52,642 bases of DNA from Gemmatimonadota bacterium (GCA_028873815.1 JAPPNN010000025.1:1-52642), one strand, 5' to 3'; shown: positions 9,535 to 18,117, numbered from the stretch's first letter. Made by a program: numbers and translations. Notes: generated by a model from the letters alone, not told the origin.

Positions 9535-10896
9535 TGTCGGTCATCTCCTTTCGGGTCGCGGGTGCCAGTCTGTTGCCGCGGCCGGCACCCGCCCCGTACG
9601 GTACTCTAGTGATGAATGTGATTGCGCATTTCACCCTGACAATTTACCCTTAAGACCCCGGTGAGAAAAGTATATCCCCACTTCTGGGATTCATATTCAT
9701 CGGGAAGTCGATCCGATAAATCAGCCTTCAGATGTTCACCCGCTACTGGCCGCCCTTGTCCAGGTTGATCCGGTAGGTCTCCTACGGGGCGCTGTCGTGC
9801 CATTCCTCGGCCACGCTGAGGGGCTTGGTCAGGGGTTTGGACCCTCGGTAGCGAGCCGGAGCATTTCCGCCACCAGCGCGGTGTGTACGCAAAGCCTAAG
9901 ACGGATTAGCATCCGATCCCTCCCGGACTCTACCGAGCGGCCTACGGGCCGCGCATTGGTGTGGATGTGTGTCGCGGGGGACCCCCGTCCGCCGGAGTCC
10001 CATCGCTCGGATTTCTCGGCTAGGTCCGGGATCCCCGCGCCCCCCCGCCCCCCCGGCTGGCCGTCGGCGCCGCCGCCCGCCCGGTGCGCCGCCACGGCGC
10101 GGGCACGACCACGCCACCCGGTGCGCCGATGCCGCGCGGCTGCGCGCTACCGGGGAAGCAGCGCCCGAGCGCCCCCCGGCGACGCCATGCGATCCGGCCA
10201 ACCGTCACCCCGGCCATGCACCCGCACCATGCACGGGAAGAGAGGCACAGCGCCACCCCTCCCCTGTCGTCCTCGCCCTCGCCACTCGGCTGAATGCCGG
10301 GCCGCTCTTGAGCGCCGCCGACCGAGCACCCGGCCCCCGGCCTGCTCGTACTGTCGCGCCTCGGTCGCGGGACGGTGCGCCCCGCCCGAGCCAGTCAGTG
10401 CCCCGCCGCCGCGCCTGATCTTCGCGCCCGGCTGGACAGCTGGACGGACGCCGAGCCCGACCAGCGGGGGGGGCAGCTCGCCGGAACCGATCAAAGGAGG
10501 CAGGCAACCGGAGGAACCAGCGCCGCGCGCCCGGCGACCGACACACACCGACACCCCGGCCCGCTTGCGCCTTCCATCGGGGGCCACGGCTGACGCGCCC
10601 GGCGACCTGGACGCCGACCAGCCGGGTTAGGGCCGGAGGAAAGCAGGACCCGCCGCGCGACGGACTCACTCGGGAACACCCGGCGGGCCGTCCTCGATCA
10701 CCCGGCCACCCGAACCGTACCCCCTGCCCACCCCCGAGCCCCGACGGCGCGGGCTGAACCCAAGCCGACGCGAGGAACGCCGGAAACCCCACCGGCCCCG
10801 CCCGCGAACGAGGGTGAGAACCCGCCCGAAATGCCGCCCCAAAAGACTTTTATTCTGTATTGCATATGATTGCTCTTGCATTCTCAAGCATGACGC

Positions 10897-10912
10897 GATA
10901 ACTTCAGTTATC
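10897..10912. promoter_or_regulatory. Perfect 7-bp palindrome in AT-rich island
   Basis: GATAACT-TC-AGTTATC is a perfect inverted repeat with a two-base centre, the form of a dimeric repressor operator. It sits inside a roughly 90-bp AT-rich island in otherwise extremely GC-rich DNA, upstream of the array and the divergent replication operon. Confidence 0.5.
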
Positions 10913-11373
10913 AGAACAAGTAGGATGCTGATTTGACAGGGTGAGGTTGCACAGGCCGGGAAGGTCGGAGCCCGCAGGACTGCGGGAGGTTGCCGGGACA
11001 AGACGACCGGGGGACACGAGCCCTCGGAGGAGTGCGGGGGGTGGGCGAACCCGAAGCGGGGGCGCGGTCAAGGGTCACGCCGTAGCGTGGACCGGGGCCG
11101 GGCCGGACGCTTCCACACAGCCCACCGTCACCCCCGCCCGCTAGGTCGCCCGGATCACGGCCAGACCGCTTCAGGCCCCCACGGGATGAAGTCGGCCCGA
11201 ACCGCCGCCGCGACCACAGACCCCCCACGGATTTCCTGCAAAAACACGGGGCGCGGTTGTATTTCGCGCCCTACCAAATGGGAACGGTGCGCCCGTGGCC
11301 GGGCCTTGTCCCTCGATCCGGTGCGGGCCGTGGCGCTTGTCGCCGCGACCCCCCGACACACTCCGAAGGCATG

Positions 11374-11452
11374 AAGGCGGTTCGATTCCGTCCGCACCCT
11401 TGCCGCTGCCGATCCCCGGCGCGGCTTCACGACCTTGCAGGAGGTTTCCCCG
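11374..11452 (+). promoter_or_regulatory. Array leader 1 (degenerate)
   Basis: First member of the leader family. Stem A is weak (GGCGG/CCGTC around a TTCGATT loop). A TTGCCGCTGCC linker-like segment, a GGC-rich stem B and CCTTGCAGGAGGT follow; CCT can pair with AGG across TGC. Aligns the start at 11453. Confidence 0.55.
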
Positions 11453-11884
11453 ATGCTCGTAACGTTCAGACACGACGGGACCGGGTTCCGGCCCGCCGCC
11501 GCTACGTCGGTGGCCGTCGAGATCGCCGCAGCCGCGCACACCTACCACGCGGGCCAGCGGATGACGGGCCGTAACTGGCTTGTGTGGCCGCCTCTGGCCG
11601 AGACCGGCCCCTACCACGCCGACACGTTCGCCGAGGCGGTACACGCCGCCGCCGACGATGCCGCCGCCCTCATGGGCGGTGTGGTGCTCGCCACGGTGGC
11701 CGGTGTCGCGGTGCCGTCCGGTTGGGACGCCGTGGCGCTGCTCTCGGAGTCTGCGCAGGCGGACCCGCCGTTCAGCGACTGGCCCGAGGTCCTGGACCGC
11801 GCGCACCCCGACGCGGACGCCGACGACCGGGCCGATTGCCCGGTCTGCGGTCACTGGCCGGAATGGGCCTGTTGCTGCTGCTGA
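11453..11884 (+). CDS. Array ORF 1, Cys-rich C-terminus
   Basis: 143 aa, unrecognised. ATG 8 nt after AGGAGG is preferred over an upstream start inside the ribosome site. The last residues CPVCGH-x5-CCCC suggest a C-terminal metal-binding knuckle. The middle is Ala-rich and helical (A-E-A-V-H-A-A-A-D-D). First gene of the array. Confidence 0.75.
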   Translation: MLVTFRHDGTGFRPAAATSVAVEIAAAAHTYHAGQRMTGRNWLVWPPLAETGPYHADTFAEAVHAAADDAAALMGGVVLATVAGVAVPSGWDAVALLSESAQADPPFSDWPEVLDRAHPDADADDRADCPVCGHWPEWACCCC

Positions 11885-11978
11885 TCCCTTGCCCCGCTGT
11901 CGCCCTTCACCGGGCGGCGGCGGCCTGCCGTCCACGGTGGACGGCCTTCAACGCTCACACGCCACAGGAGGCGATCAC
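11885..11978 (+). promoter_or_regulatory. Array leader 2
   Basis: Stem A CCGCTGTCGCCC/GGGCGGCGGCGG (12 pairs, two G-U) with TTCACC loop; CCTGCC linker; stem B GCCGTCCAC/GTGGACGGC; then TTCAACGCTC and CAGGAGG. 94 nt between stop and start. Confidence 0.85.
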
Positions 11979-12218
11979 ATGAGCACGCAGGAAGAGACGA
12001 CGATCACCCACGACCTGCTAGACCGGTTGGGCGTGGATCACGACAGCACCGCGCGCGGCATGCTCGGCCAGCGTTGCACGGTCGAGACCATGCGCGGCGA
12101 CGACCCGCGCATCCCGCCCGCCGCGCAGCGGTTCACCGTCGCGGGCCGCTTGTACCGCGTGCTGCGCGGTCCCACCGGCGCGGTCCTGCACGGGACACCC
12201 GTAGACGCCGACGAGTAG
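11979..12218 (+). CDS. Array ORF 2, 79 aa
   Basis: Unrecognised. Opens MSTQEETTITHDLLDRLGV, a run shared in style with other array members, followed by a beta-rich half with RFTVAGRLYRVLRG. ATG 8 nt behind CAGGAGG. No catalytic motif or membrane segment. Confidence 0.7.
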   Translation: MSTQEETTITHDLLDRLGVDHDSTARGMLGQRCTVETMRGDDPRIPPAAQRFTVAGRLYRVLRGPTGAVLHGTPVDADE

Positions 12219-12329
12219 GCCCAACACCCCCGCAACCGCCCCCACGGTTCACCCCGTGCGGGCGGCCTGCCGATCCGCCCCGACCACCGGGGCGAACGGC
12301 TTTTCAACGCTCGACAGGAGGACCACACC
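12219..12329 (+). promoter_or_regulatory. Array leader 3
   Basis: Stem A CCGCCCCCACGG/CCGTGCGGGCGG (11 of 12 paired) with TTCACC loop; CCTGCC; long stem B CCGATCCGCCCCG/CGGGGCGAACGG; TTCAACGCTCGACAGGAGG. 111 nt, the longest spacer. Confidence 0.85.
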
Positions 12330-12833
12330 ATGAGCGACGCAGGAAAGGGGTACACGGAACCCGGCCCGATTCTCTGGGAGGCGGATGTCTTCGCCGGACT
12401 CAATCCATTCGTGGCCTTGACCGCCCGAACGCCCGAGCATCCGGCCACCGACCGGCGGTTCATGGTCCGGTATCGTGGCAGCGAGGCGCAGATCACCGAC
12501 CAGACCGACCCCGAGACGCCCGAGACATGGCCGACCTTGGCCCGTGCGATTCTCGAAGCCGAGGACACGATCCGCGCCGCATGGTACGAGGGCGGCGGCG
12601 GTGAGAAGGTCGCCGCACCGCTGACGCTGACCGCCGCCGAGTATCGCGGCATGATCGGGCGCGCCATCGACGAGCACGCGCTAACGGTCGAAGTGGCCGA
12701 CCGCTTGGGCGTAGAGTTGTGCCGCCCGTGCTTGGAAGACAACGGAGAATGCAGACTCCCCGACAGTTGCGGGAGGTACTGCGACGAGGCGGGCAGACAC
12801 GGCCCCGACTGGGGCAGGGAGGCCCCCGAGTAG
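12330..12833 (+). CDS. Array ORF 3, 167 aa, Cys-rich tail
   Basis: Unrecognised. The N-terminal half has a beta-hairpin-like FMVRYRGSEAQITDQTDPETP. The C-terminus carries five Cys in CRPCLEDNGEC and CGRYC, which could bind zinc. Preceded by GACAGGAGG at the usual distance. Confidence 0.75.
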   Translation: MSDAGKGYTEPGPILWEADVFAGLNPFVALTARTPEHPATDRRFMVRYRGSEAQITDQTDPETPETWPTLARAILEAEDTIRAAWYEGGGGEKVAAPLTLTAAEYRGMIGRAIDEHALTVEVADRLGVELCRPCLEDNGECRLPDSCGRYCDEAGRHGPDWGREAPE

Positions 12834-12940
12834 TACCCCCCCACCACACCCCCGCGACGGTTCGCCCCGTCGCGGGCGGCTTGCCGATCCCGCCCCGACC
12901 GGGGGCGGACGGCTTCAACGCTCGACAGGAGGCCATACCC
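12834..12940 (+). promoter_or_regulatory. Array leader 4
   Basis: Stem A CCCGCGACGG/CCGTCGCGGG (10 perfect pairs) with TTCGCC loop; CGGCTTGCC; stem B CCGATCCCGCCCC/GGGGGCGGACGG; TTCAACGCTCGACAGGAGG. Confidence 0.9.
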
Positions 12941-13366
12941 ATGAGCGCGCAGGAGAACGAAGGACGAGGCCGAGCCGCCGCACTGGCGACCGGTGCCGAC
13001 GCACTTACGCCCTTGGTGCTGACGCTGCGCCGGGCGCGGCAACTCGCCGCAGCCGCCGCGACGGAGCACGACGCGCCGAACGCGAACGCGCAGCCCGACC
13101 CGTGGAACCCGTTGGACATTCTGCGGCAGGCGGTGGGCGAGCGGTGGGACGGGCCGCTGACCGTGGGATGGTTCGCGGTGTGCGTGATGCTCGCCGCCGA
13201 TCCCGTGATACCGGACAGCGGAGGCGACCCCGAAACCGACCTGCTGGCCACGGTGCCGCACATGGGGCCGTGGGGCTTCGTGGCGCTGCTTTCCCGTGCC
13301 TACACGGGCGCGAGTGCCGCCCGGTACGTCCTCGACACCTTGGCCACCGAGGCCGAGGACGAGTAA
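12941..13366 (+). CDS. Array ORF 4, 141 aa, helical Ala-rich
   Basis: Unrecognised. Ala-rich helices (RRARQLAAAAATEH) and a hydrophobic segment VGWFAVCVMLAADPV that could be a buried helix rather than a true membrane span. Start follows GACAGGAGG. Confidence 0.75.
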   Translation: MSAQENEGRGRAAALATGADALTPLVLTLRRARQLAAAAATEHDAPNANAQPDPWNPLDILRQAVGERWDGPLTVGWFAVCVMLAADPVIPDSGGDPETDLLATVPHMGPWGFVALLSRAYTGASAARYVLDTLATEAEDE

Positions 13367-13471
13367 CCCCACACAACCCACACACCCCCGCGACGGTTCG
13401 CCCCGTCGCGGGCGGCTTGCCGTCCCCGGTTCGCGGGGGCGGCCGACCAAAGCCAACGCAGGAGGCTACCA
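13367..13471 (+). promoter_or_regulatory. Array leader 5
   Basis: Stem A identical to leader 4 (CCCGCGACGG/CCGTCGCGGG, TTCGCC loop), suggesting recent duplication; CGGCTTGCC; stem B CCGTCCCCGG/CGGGGGCGG; AAAGCCAACGCAGGAGG. Confidence 0.88.
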
Positions 13472-13738
13472 ATGGCACAAACGACCATCACCCCCCGGCC
13501 CGCCGAGGTGGCGGCGGTGGCGGCGCTCACGCCCGAGAGGCGGACCGAGTACCGGACCGCGCTGCTCGCCCCGTGCCCGCTCGACGGCAGGCGCGGCCAC
13601 ATCTGGACCGCCGACCGGGGCGACCCGAGGCGCTGGCGGTGCGCGGGCTGCACCGTGCGCCCGTTCGTGGCCGACGATCCCGCCCGGCGCGTAGCCGAGG
13701 CACTGGCGGCGCTTGAAGCCGTGGAGGCGGTCCAGTGA
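13472..13738 (+). CDS. Array ORF 5, putative zinc-knuckle protein
   Basis: 88 aa, unrecognised. CPLDGRRGHIW and CAGCTVRPF supply three Cys and a His spaced like a small zinc ribbon in the middle; the C-terminus is an Ala/Glu helix. Stop overlaps the next start (GTGA), so it forms a two-gene cassette with ORF 6. Confidence 0.75.
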   Translation: MAQTTITPRPAEVAAVAALTPERRTEYRTALLAPCPLDGRRGHIWTADRGDPRRWRCAGCTVRPFVADDPARRVAEALAALEAVEAVQ

Positions 13739-14121
13739 GCGCCGCAGAAGCCAAAGAGGCCAAGCCCCCGAGGCCGAGGCCGACGCGCAACTACGCGACC
13801 GCCGCGCAGCGGCTCGCCGAGCGCATGGGCTTCGGTCTCGAATCGTCGGGCCGTGCGTGGATACTGACCGCGCCGACCGGCTACTCGTACCCGCCGATGA
13901 ACGCGAAACGGGTACTCGGGCACCTGCTCGACATCGCGACCGCGCAGACTTGGGACACCGAGGCGCAGGAGTCCCGCCCGCCGATGCTCACCTATCGGCA
14001 ATGCGCCGCCGTGTGCCGCCTGTCGGTCCCGCCCCGCCTCATTGAGCCCCGGTATTGGTGGCTGTCGTGCGTCCTTCTCATGCAGAAGGCCGCGCACGCA
14101 CAGGACACCGCCGAACGCTGA
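13735..14121 (+). CDS. Array ORF 6, 128 aa
   Basis: GTG start overlapping the ORF 5 stop by four bases, hence no leader of its own. Pro/Arg-rich N-terminus, then a compact domain with YATAAQRLAERMGFGLESS and NAKRVLGHLLDIATAQ. No known family recognised. Confidence 0.75.
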   Translation: MSAAEAKEAKPPRPRPTRNYATAAQRLAERMGFGLESSGRAWILTAPTGYSYPPMNAKRVLGHLLDIATAQTWDTEAQESRPPMLTYRQCAAVCRLSVPPRLIEPRYWWLSCVLLMQKAAHAQDTAER

Positions 14122-14223
14122 ACCCTCCCCCAACTGCTCGAGCGTCCCTTCACCGGGGCGCTCGGGCCTGCCCGCTGCCCGTTCGGGGCGGCGGGGGACC
14201 GCAGGAAACAGGAGGAAAGACCC
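14122..14223 (+). promoter_or_regulatory. Array leader 6
   Basis: Stem A CTCGAGCGTCCC/GGGGCGCTCGGG (12 pairs) with TTCACC loop; CCTGCC; stem B CGCTGCCC/GGGCGGCG with GTTCG loop; GCAGGAAACAGGAGG. Confidence 0.88.
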
Positions 14224-14616
14224 ATGCCGGGACTTATCACCTATGGCGACGGCTTCAACGTCCTGGACGGCGCGCCGTGCGGCTGTCGGTATCTCCAGAC
14301 CGACGACGGCGAGGCGGAAAGGTGGCTGCACCGCTGCGGCGACCGCCGTCGCTGTGTCTACCGGGGCACCATCGCAAACGCCGACATTGCCATCACGCCG
14401 ACGCACGGCACCACGGGCCAACTCCCCGGCCATCGCACCGTCACGGTACACGGTGAGAACGTCGGGGCGCTCGTGCGCACCGCTGGCCGCTGGCGGGTTG
14501 CGCTGCCCGCTTGGCACGGCACGCGGCACGGCAGTTTCCAGACCGAACGGCAGGCCGCCCGGTACGTCCGCGACCTTCTCACCGAAGAGGGCCCGCGCGT
14601 ACTCGCTCGCGCCTGA
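14224..14616 (+). CDS. Array ORF 7, 130 aa, beta-rich
   Basis: Unrecognised. CGCRYLQTDD and CGDRRRCVYRG give four Cys in the first third; the rest alternates beta strands (RTVTVHGENVGALVRTAGRWRV has that pattern) and ends in a helix. The ATG follows AGGAGGAAAGACCC. Confidence 0.75.
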   Translation: MPGLITYGDGFNVLDGAPCGCRYLQTDDGEAERWLHRCGDRRRCVYRGTIANADIAITPTHGTTGQLPGHRTVTVHGENVGALVRTAGRWRVALPAWHGTRHGSFQTERQAARYVRDLLTEEGPRVLARA

Positions 14617-14713
14617 AACCCCTTCCCGATCCCGTCCGCGACCCTTCACCGGGCGCGGACGCTTGCCCGCTCCAGCCGGGGGCGGGTGTTTTCTCCATCA
14701 CAGGAGGCAGGAA
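14617..14713 (+). promoter_or_regulatory. Array leader 7, SD-pairing subtype
   Basis: Stem A GTCCGCGACCC/GGGCGCGGAC with TTCACC loop and one bulged A; GCTTGCC; stem B CCGCTCC/GGGGCGG with AGCCG loop; CTCC-ATCACA-GGAG can pair and hide the ribosome site CAGGAGGCAGGAAATG. Confidence 0.9.
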
Positions 14714-15433
14714 ATGGGACGCATGACGTACCGCGAGCGCCGAGAGCGCCGGGCGGCCCGCCGCGAGGAATGGGCCGAAGGGCGCGACAAGAAGGCCGAG
14801 GCCAGTTTCGCCGGTGCGGACCGGATCGCCGAGGGTATCCCGCCGGGGCAGCCGATTCTAGTAGGCCACCACAGCGAGAAGCGCCACCGCCGCGACCTGG
14901 ACCGCATCGACCGCGGCATGAGAAACGGTTTCGAGCATCGGAACATGGCGAAGCACCACCGCGAGCGAGCGGCGGGCATCCGTGACCAACTCGACCGGTC
15001 GATCTACCGCGACGACACCGACGAGGCCGAGAAGCTGCGCCAGCGCATCGCCGAGCGCGAAGCCGAGCGCGACCGTATGAAGGCCATCAACCGGACGGCG
15101 GCCAAGATCGCGCGCAAGCACGGTATCAAGCGCCGCACGGGCCATTGGCTGCACGCGCTGACCGACGAACAGGCCGAGACGCTGCAAACGGTCCTCGTCG
15201 AAGTCTGCAAGGCCGTCAAGGCGACCGGGCGCGAAGTCTCGGACATGGCCAGCGCCCTGCAGCACAACGGGACACTCGGCTACCCGGGTTACGCGCTGTC
15301 GAATCTCGGGGCGAACATCCGGCGCGACCGCAACCGGCTACCGGCTGCGGAGCGCCGCGAGGCCGACCGCGCCCGCGTGCGCGAGGCACTGGCCGCAGAG
15401 CGCGCCAAGGAAGCCGCCGAGCCCGCAGGCTGA
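14714..15433 (+). CDS. DUF3560 family protein
   Basis: 239 aa. The N-terminal block MTYRERRERRAARREEW, then IPPGQPILVGHHSEKRHRRD and the following coiled coil match the DUF3560 family, widespread on plasmids and conjugative elements with unknown function. The central 70 residues are a charged coiled coil (EAEKLRQRIAEREAERDRMK); the C-terminal half (KHGIKRRTGHWLHALTDEQ) is a separate helical domain. Its presence ties the array to conjugative or plasmid cargo. Confidence 0.85.
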   Translation: MGRMTYRERRERRAARREEWAEGRDKKAEASFAGADRIAEGIPPGQPILVGHHSEKRHRRDLDRIDRGMRNGFEHRNMAKHHRERAAGIRDQLDRSIYRDDTDEAEKLRQRIAEREAERDRMKAINRTAAKIARKHGIKRRTGHWLHALTDEQAETLQTVLVEVCKAVKATGREVSDMASALQHNGTLGYPGYALSNLGANIRRDRNRLPAAERREADRARVREALAAERAKEAAEPAG

Positions 15434-15533
15434 CCCCATCACCCCCCCAACCGGGCCGGGGCGTGTCACAGCGCCCCCGCCCCCTGTCTCGCCGTTCTGG
15501 CGGGACCGTCACCCTCTTGCAGGAGGTAGCACC
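15434..15533 (+). promoter_or_regulatory. Array leader 8
   Basis: Short stem A GGGGCG/CGCCCC with TGTCACAG loop; CCTGTC; stem B TCTCGCC/GGCGGGA with GTTCT loop; CCTC-TTGCA-GGAGG can pair over the ribosome site. Confidence 0.75.
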
Positions 15534-15695
15534 ATGAAGAAGGTCCAGACCTGCACGGTTGACCGCAACGGGCGCATACGGAAGCCGGACGGGACGTTCG
15601 GCACGCTGGCCGACGTGAAGCGCGTCAACGGTTGCCGGATCCGCCGCCAGTTGGCCCGCTGGCCCGGTGTGCGCGTGATCCCGTCCCGCGCGTGA
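15534..15695 (+). CDS. Array ORF 9, 53-aa basic protein
   Basis: Small basic protein with KKVQTCTVDRNGRIRKPDGT at its N-terminus and an RRQLARWPGVRV tail; possible nucleic-acid binder, function unknown. Start fixed by the leader (AGGAGGTAGCACC-ATG). The 3' end contains a direct repeat, GCGCGTGATCCCGTCCC twice in tandem, spanning the stop codon. Confidence 0.65.
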   Translation: MKKVQTCTVDRNGRIRKPDGTFGTLADVKRVNGCRIRRQLARWPGVRVIPSRA

Positions 15696-15788
15696 TCCCG
15701 TCCCGACCGTTCCGCCCTTTCACCGGGGCGGGACGGCTTGCGCCGCCCGTTCGGGGCGGGGCTTTCACTCCGTTACGGGAGGCAGGAA
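15696..15788 (+). promoter_or_regulatory. Array leader 9, SD-pairing subtype
   Basis: Stem A CGTTCCGCCC/GGGGCGGGACG with TTTCACC loop; GCTTGC; stem B CCGCCC/GGGCGG with GTTCG loop; CTCC-GTTACG-GGAG pairs over GGGAGGCAGGAAATG. Confidence 0.9.
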
Positions 15789-16379
15789 ATGGGCGACACG
15801 ACAACGGACAGGCCGTTCACCCATGCCGACGCGCTGGCCCTCATGCGCGAATGGCTGGCGGACGGGCCGCTTACGCTGGCGCAGATCGACGAGCGGATCA
15901 CCGAGCGGGCGCGAAACGACCACCGCGTGAGTTACCCCGACAAGGCAGAGCGGGCGTTCTCGCGCATCGTCCAGTACGATGGCCCCGAGGCGCAGCAGGA
16001 GGCGTACAGCCTCATGCTCGAATCGGGACCGCCCGAGGATTACCGCGAGTTGTTCCCGGTGCTGTACCATCGGCATATCGAGTGCCTGCTCGTGCAGGCG
16101 CGCGACGAGTGCCGGGACGAGGCCGACGCGCGCGCGGTAGACCGGATTCTCGCGGGCGAACCGCTGGACCCCGTCAAGCTCAAGGAAGAGGTCCGCGGAT
16201 ACGGCCACAGCCTGGAAAGGCTGTTGGAGATCGCCGGACAATGGAAAGAGACCGCCAGCCGGTACGCCGCGACCTACGGGCGCGAACATTTCCACACAAG
16301 GCAGGCCCGCCAGCACGCGGCAGCGTTCCGGCTGGTGGCCGCCGAGATCGACGTCGGGGCCGTGTACGGTCAGAAGTGA
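15789..16379 (+). CDS. Array ORF 10, 196 aa, all-helical
   Basis: Unrecognised, predicted largely helical: HADALALMREWLADG, LTLAQIDERI, AQQEAYSLMLESG, SLERLLEIAGQWKETASRY. No catalytic motif. Start placed by GGAGGCAGGAAATG. Confidence 0.75.
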   Translation: MGDTTTDRPFTHADALALMREWLADGPLTLAQIDERITERARNDHRVSYPDKAERAFSRIVQYDGPEAQQEAYSLMLESGPPEDYRELFPVLYHRHIECLLVQARDECRDEADARAVDRILAGEPLDPVKLKEEVRGYGHSLERLLEIAGQWKETASRYAATYGREHFHTRQARQHAAAFRLVAAEIDVGAVYGQK

Positions 16380-16468
16380 TCCCCCCCTGCTCGTTCCTTC
16401 ACCGGAGCGGGCGGGCTTGCCCCGGCCATTCGGGCCGGGGCTGAACCACCTTGCAGGAGGTACACGGG
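16380..16468 (+). promoter_or_regulatory. Array leader 10
   Basis: Stem A GCTCGTTCC/GGAGCGGGC with TTCACC loop; GGCTTGCC; stem B CCCCGGCC/GGCCGGGG with ATTCG loop; ACCT-TGC-AGGAGGT. Confidence 0.88.
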
Positions 16469-17092
16469 ATGAAATCCGACCATCCGATCTATGAAGCCGC
16501 CCGCGCCGACGCGCGCAGGCGCGCCGACGACCCGCATTTCCGTGCGGTGTCGGTGTCGCTCACGGACACGGCCAAGCTCGTGCGGGCCGCGCTGAAACGG
16601 AAGTTTCCAGACGTGCGGTTCTCGGTCCGGTGCGACCGCTACAGCGGCGGATCGTCCATTGATGTACGATGGACGAACGGCCCCCGCGAGCGTGACGTGG
16701 ACGCCGTGATCGGTGTCTATGCCGGACAGGGTTTCGACGGCATGACGGACAGCCGGTATTATAATGGCGCGTGGCTCCACGAGGACGGTAGCGCCAGCGT
16801 CCGGCGCACCGGGTCCAACGCGACGGCGGACCGGTTGCAGAAGGTCGCGACGCTCGACCGGGACGCCGTGCCGGTCAGTTTCGGGCCGTCCTTCGTCCAG
16901 TCCCACCGGACCGTATCCGCAGAGCGGTGGAGCGCCGCAATCAAGGCATACGGCGAGAAGATGGGCGACGCGCTGGGCGACGCCATCCGAGCGGGCACCG
17001 TGGCCAAGGTCTGCGACGCCTGCCACATCCGTGTCGAACCTGGATGGGGCGACATGGCGCTACGCCGGTTCGAGGCCGAAATGGCCACCTGA
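16469..17092 (+). CDS. LPD29-like domain protein
   Basis: 207 aa. TAKLVRAALKRKFPDVRFSV, YSGGSSIDVRWTNGP and VIGVYAGQGFDGMTDSRYY match the large-polyvalent-protein-associated domain 29 (LPD29), usually a module of giant polyvalent proteins delivered or encoded by phages and conjugative elements; here it is free-standing. Residues 160-207 add a Cys pair in VCDACHIRV. Biochemical role unknown. Confidence 0.8.
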   Translation: MKSDHPIYEAARADARRRADDPHFRAVSVSLTDTAKLVRAALKRKFPDVRFSVRCDRYSGGSSIDVRWTNGPRERDVDAVIGVYAGQGFDGMTDSRYYNGAWLHEDGSASVRRTGSNATADRLQKVATLDRDAVPVSFGPSFVQSHRTVSAERWSAAIKAYGEKMGDALGDAIRAGTVAKVCDACHIRVEPGWGDMALRRFEAEMAT

Positions 17093-17183
17093 TCCCCCCG
17101 CCCGTCATGGGTCACGCCGTGGCGGGCGCTTTGCCGGTCCTCAACCGGAGGACGGGTTATCACCCCACACACAGGGGGCAACC
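17093..17183 (+). promoter_or_regulatory. Array leader 11, variant SD
   Basis: Stem A CGCCCGTCATGG/CCGTGGCGGGCG (12 pairs) with GTCACG loop; CTTTGCC; stem B CCGGTCCTC/GGAGGACGG with AACC loop; the ribosome site is ACAGGGGGC, and a TTGCAGGAAG resembling the usual site falls just inside the reading frame. Confidence 0.85.
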
Positions 17184-17885
17184 ATGTTGCAGGAAGCCAA
17201 GGAAGGCAGCCCGACCAAGGCCGAGCGTGAAACCGCGTGGGATGCGGGCTTCAGCGATGCCACGGACGGCAAGCCAAAGCGCGAGGACTGGCCGGATGAC
17301 GGCACGGCGGGCGACTACGACGCCGGACACCAGGACGGACGGCACGCGGTGGCGCAGAACGTAAGGGCCGAAGAGCACGACGAGGCCGACGAAATGGCGC
17401 ACATTCGCGGGTGTTTCGCGACGCTCGAACGCAAGACGCTCAAGCGTTGCGAGGAGATCGCCGAGCGCGCCCGCACCGACGCCGGAGGGGCGGCGCTCGA
17501 CATCGCCGAGACCGTGGCGGTGCTGTGCCGCGAGTTGGTGGCCGCCATTGATCGCGGGGAGGGCCCCGAGGCCATCGTCGCCGCCCACGACACGCTGCGG
17601 CAGGTGAAGCCGATCGCCGCAGCGGAGACCACGAACCTGATCCCGCCCGGCCGCGACGCGACGCGCCGGGGGCTGGCGCGGCTGATCGGCAAGAAGCGCG
17701 CACAGTTGGCGCGGATGGACAGCAAGATCCCGCAGCGGATTCCGCCCGCATTCCTGGACGCGGACGGCGGGGACTTGTGGGACGCGCACACCAACGCCGA
17801 GACGCTGACCGACCCCAACGCCTACGGACGGCGCAGCGTGCGCCGCCAGCTGGACGCGCTCGTTCACGCTTGGGATGTCGCATAG
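17184..17885 (+). CDS. Array ORF 12, 233 aa, AW-GF-D repeat family
   Basis: Residues 15-55 read ETAWDAGFSDATDGKP...W...DYDAGHQDGRHA, a two-part motif shared with the pseudogene at 18215 and the protein at 19377. It loosely recalls ribosome-modulation-factor-like motifs, but that is a weak resemblance. The remainder is helical and acidic. The last 11 nt overlap the next gene. Confidence 0.75.
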   Translation: MLQEAKEGSPTKAERETAWDAGFSDATDGKPKREDWPDDGTAGDYDAGHQDGRHAVAQNVRAEEHDEADEMAHIRGCFATLERKTLKRCEEIAERARTDAGGAALDIAETVAVLCRELVAAIDRGEGPEAIVAAHDTLRQVKPIAAAETTNLIPPGRDATRRGLARLIGKKRAQLARMDSKIPQRIPPAFLDADGGDLWDAHTNAETLTDPNAYGRRSVRRQLDALVHAWDVA

Positions 17886-18117
17886 TCCGATGGCGACGTA
17901 CTACGAAACCGGCGTCACCGACAACGGCCCGTTGCGGTATCGCGTCCAGTTGCGCCAGCGCGAGCGGTACGTCGTGGACCAGCGCCACATCTGGTATCCG
18001 CCGACGCCGCACGTCTCGAAGCCGACAGCCGAGGACTGGATACCATCGGCGGGCCACCGCATCCCGGAGCACTTCCGGAAGGTCGCCGACCCCGACCGGG
18101 CGCTCGCAGACGCCTGA
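17875..18117 (+). CDS. Array ORF 13, 80 aa
   Basis: Starts inside the end of ORF 12 (ATG 17875, or 17890), so it is translationally coupled and lacks its own leader. Beta-rich: PLRYRVQLRQRERYVVD then IPEHFRKVADPDRAL. Unrecognised. Confidence 0.65.
   Translation: MSHSPMATYYETGVTDNGPLRYRVQLRQRERYVVDQRHIWYPPTPHVSKPTAEDWIPSAGHRIPEHFRKVADPDRALADA

Larger units (their letters stand above)
9535..11452. other. GC-extreme gene-free control region, candidate origin
   Basis: About 1.9 kb between the leftward replication operon and the rightward array. Most of 9970-10830 is extremely G+C-rich with long runs of C; the open frames there are compositionally biased and lack ribosome sites, so I do not call them genes. 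Two less GC-rich patches interrupt it: 9598-9730, near the helicase promoter, with the direct repeat ATTTCACCCT / ATTTACCCT at 9628-9637 and 9642-9650; and 10838-10930, with a 16-base palindrome at 10897-10912. Position and composition suit an origin or a divergent promoter region. This is inference. Confidence 0.5.

Noticed and set aside
9797..10630. 277-codon open frame on the plus strand
   Set aside because: Pro/Arg/Ala-biased product typical of GC-rich random frames, no ribosome site, and several competing frames of similar length on both strands.
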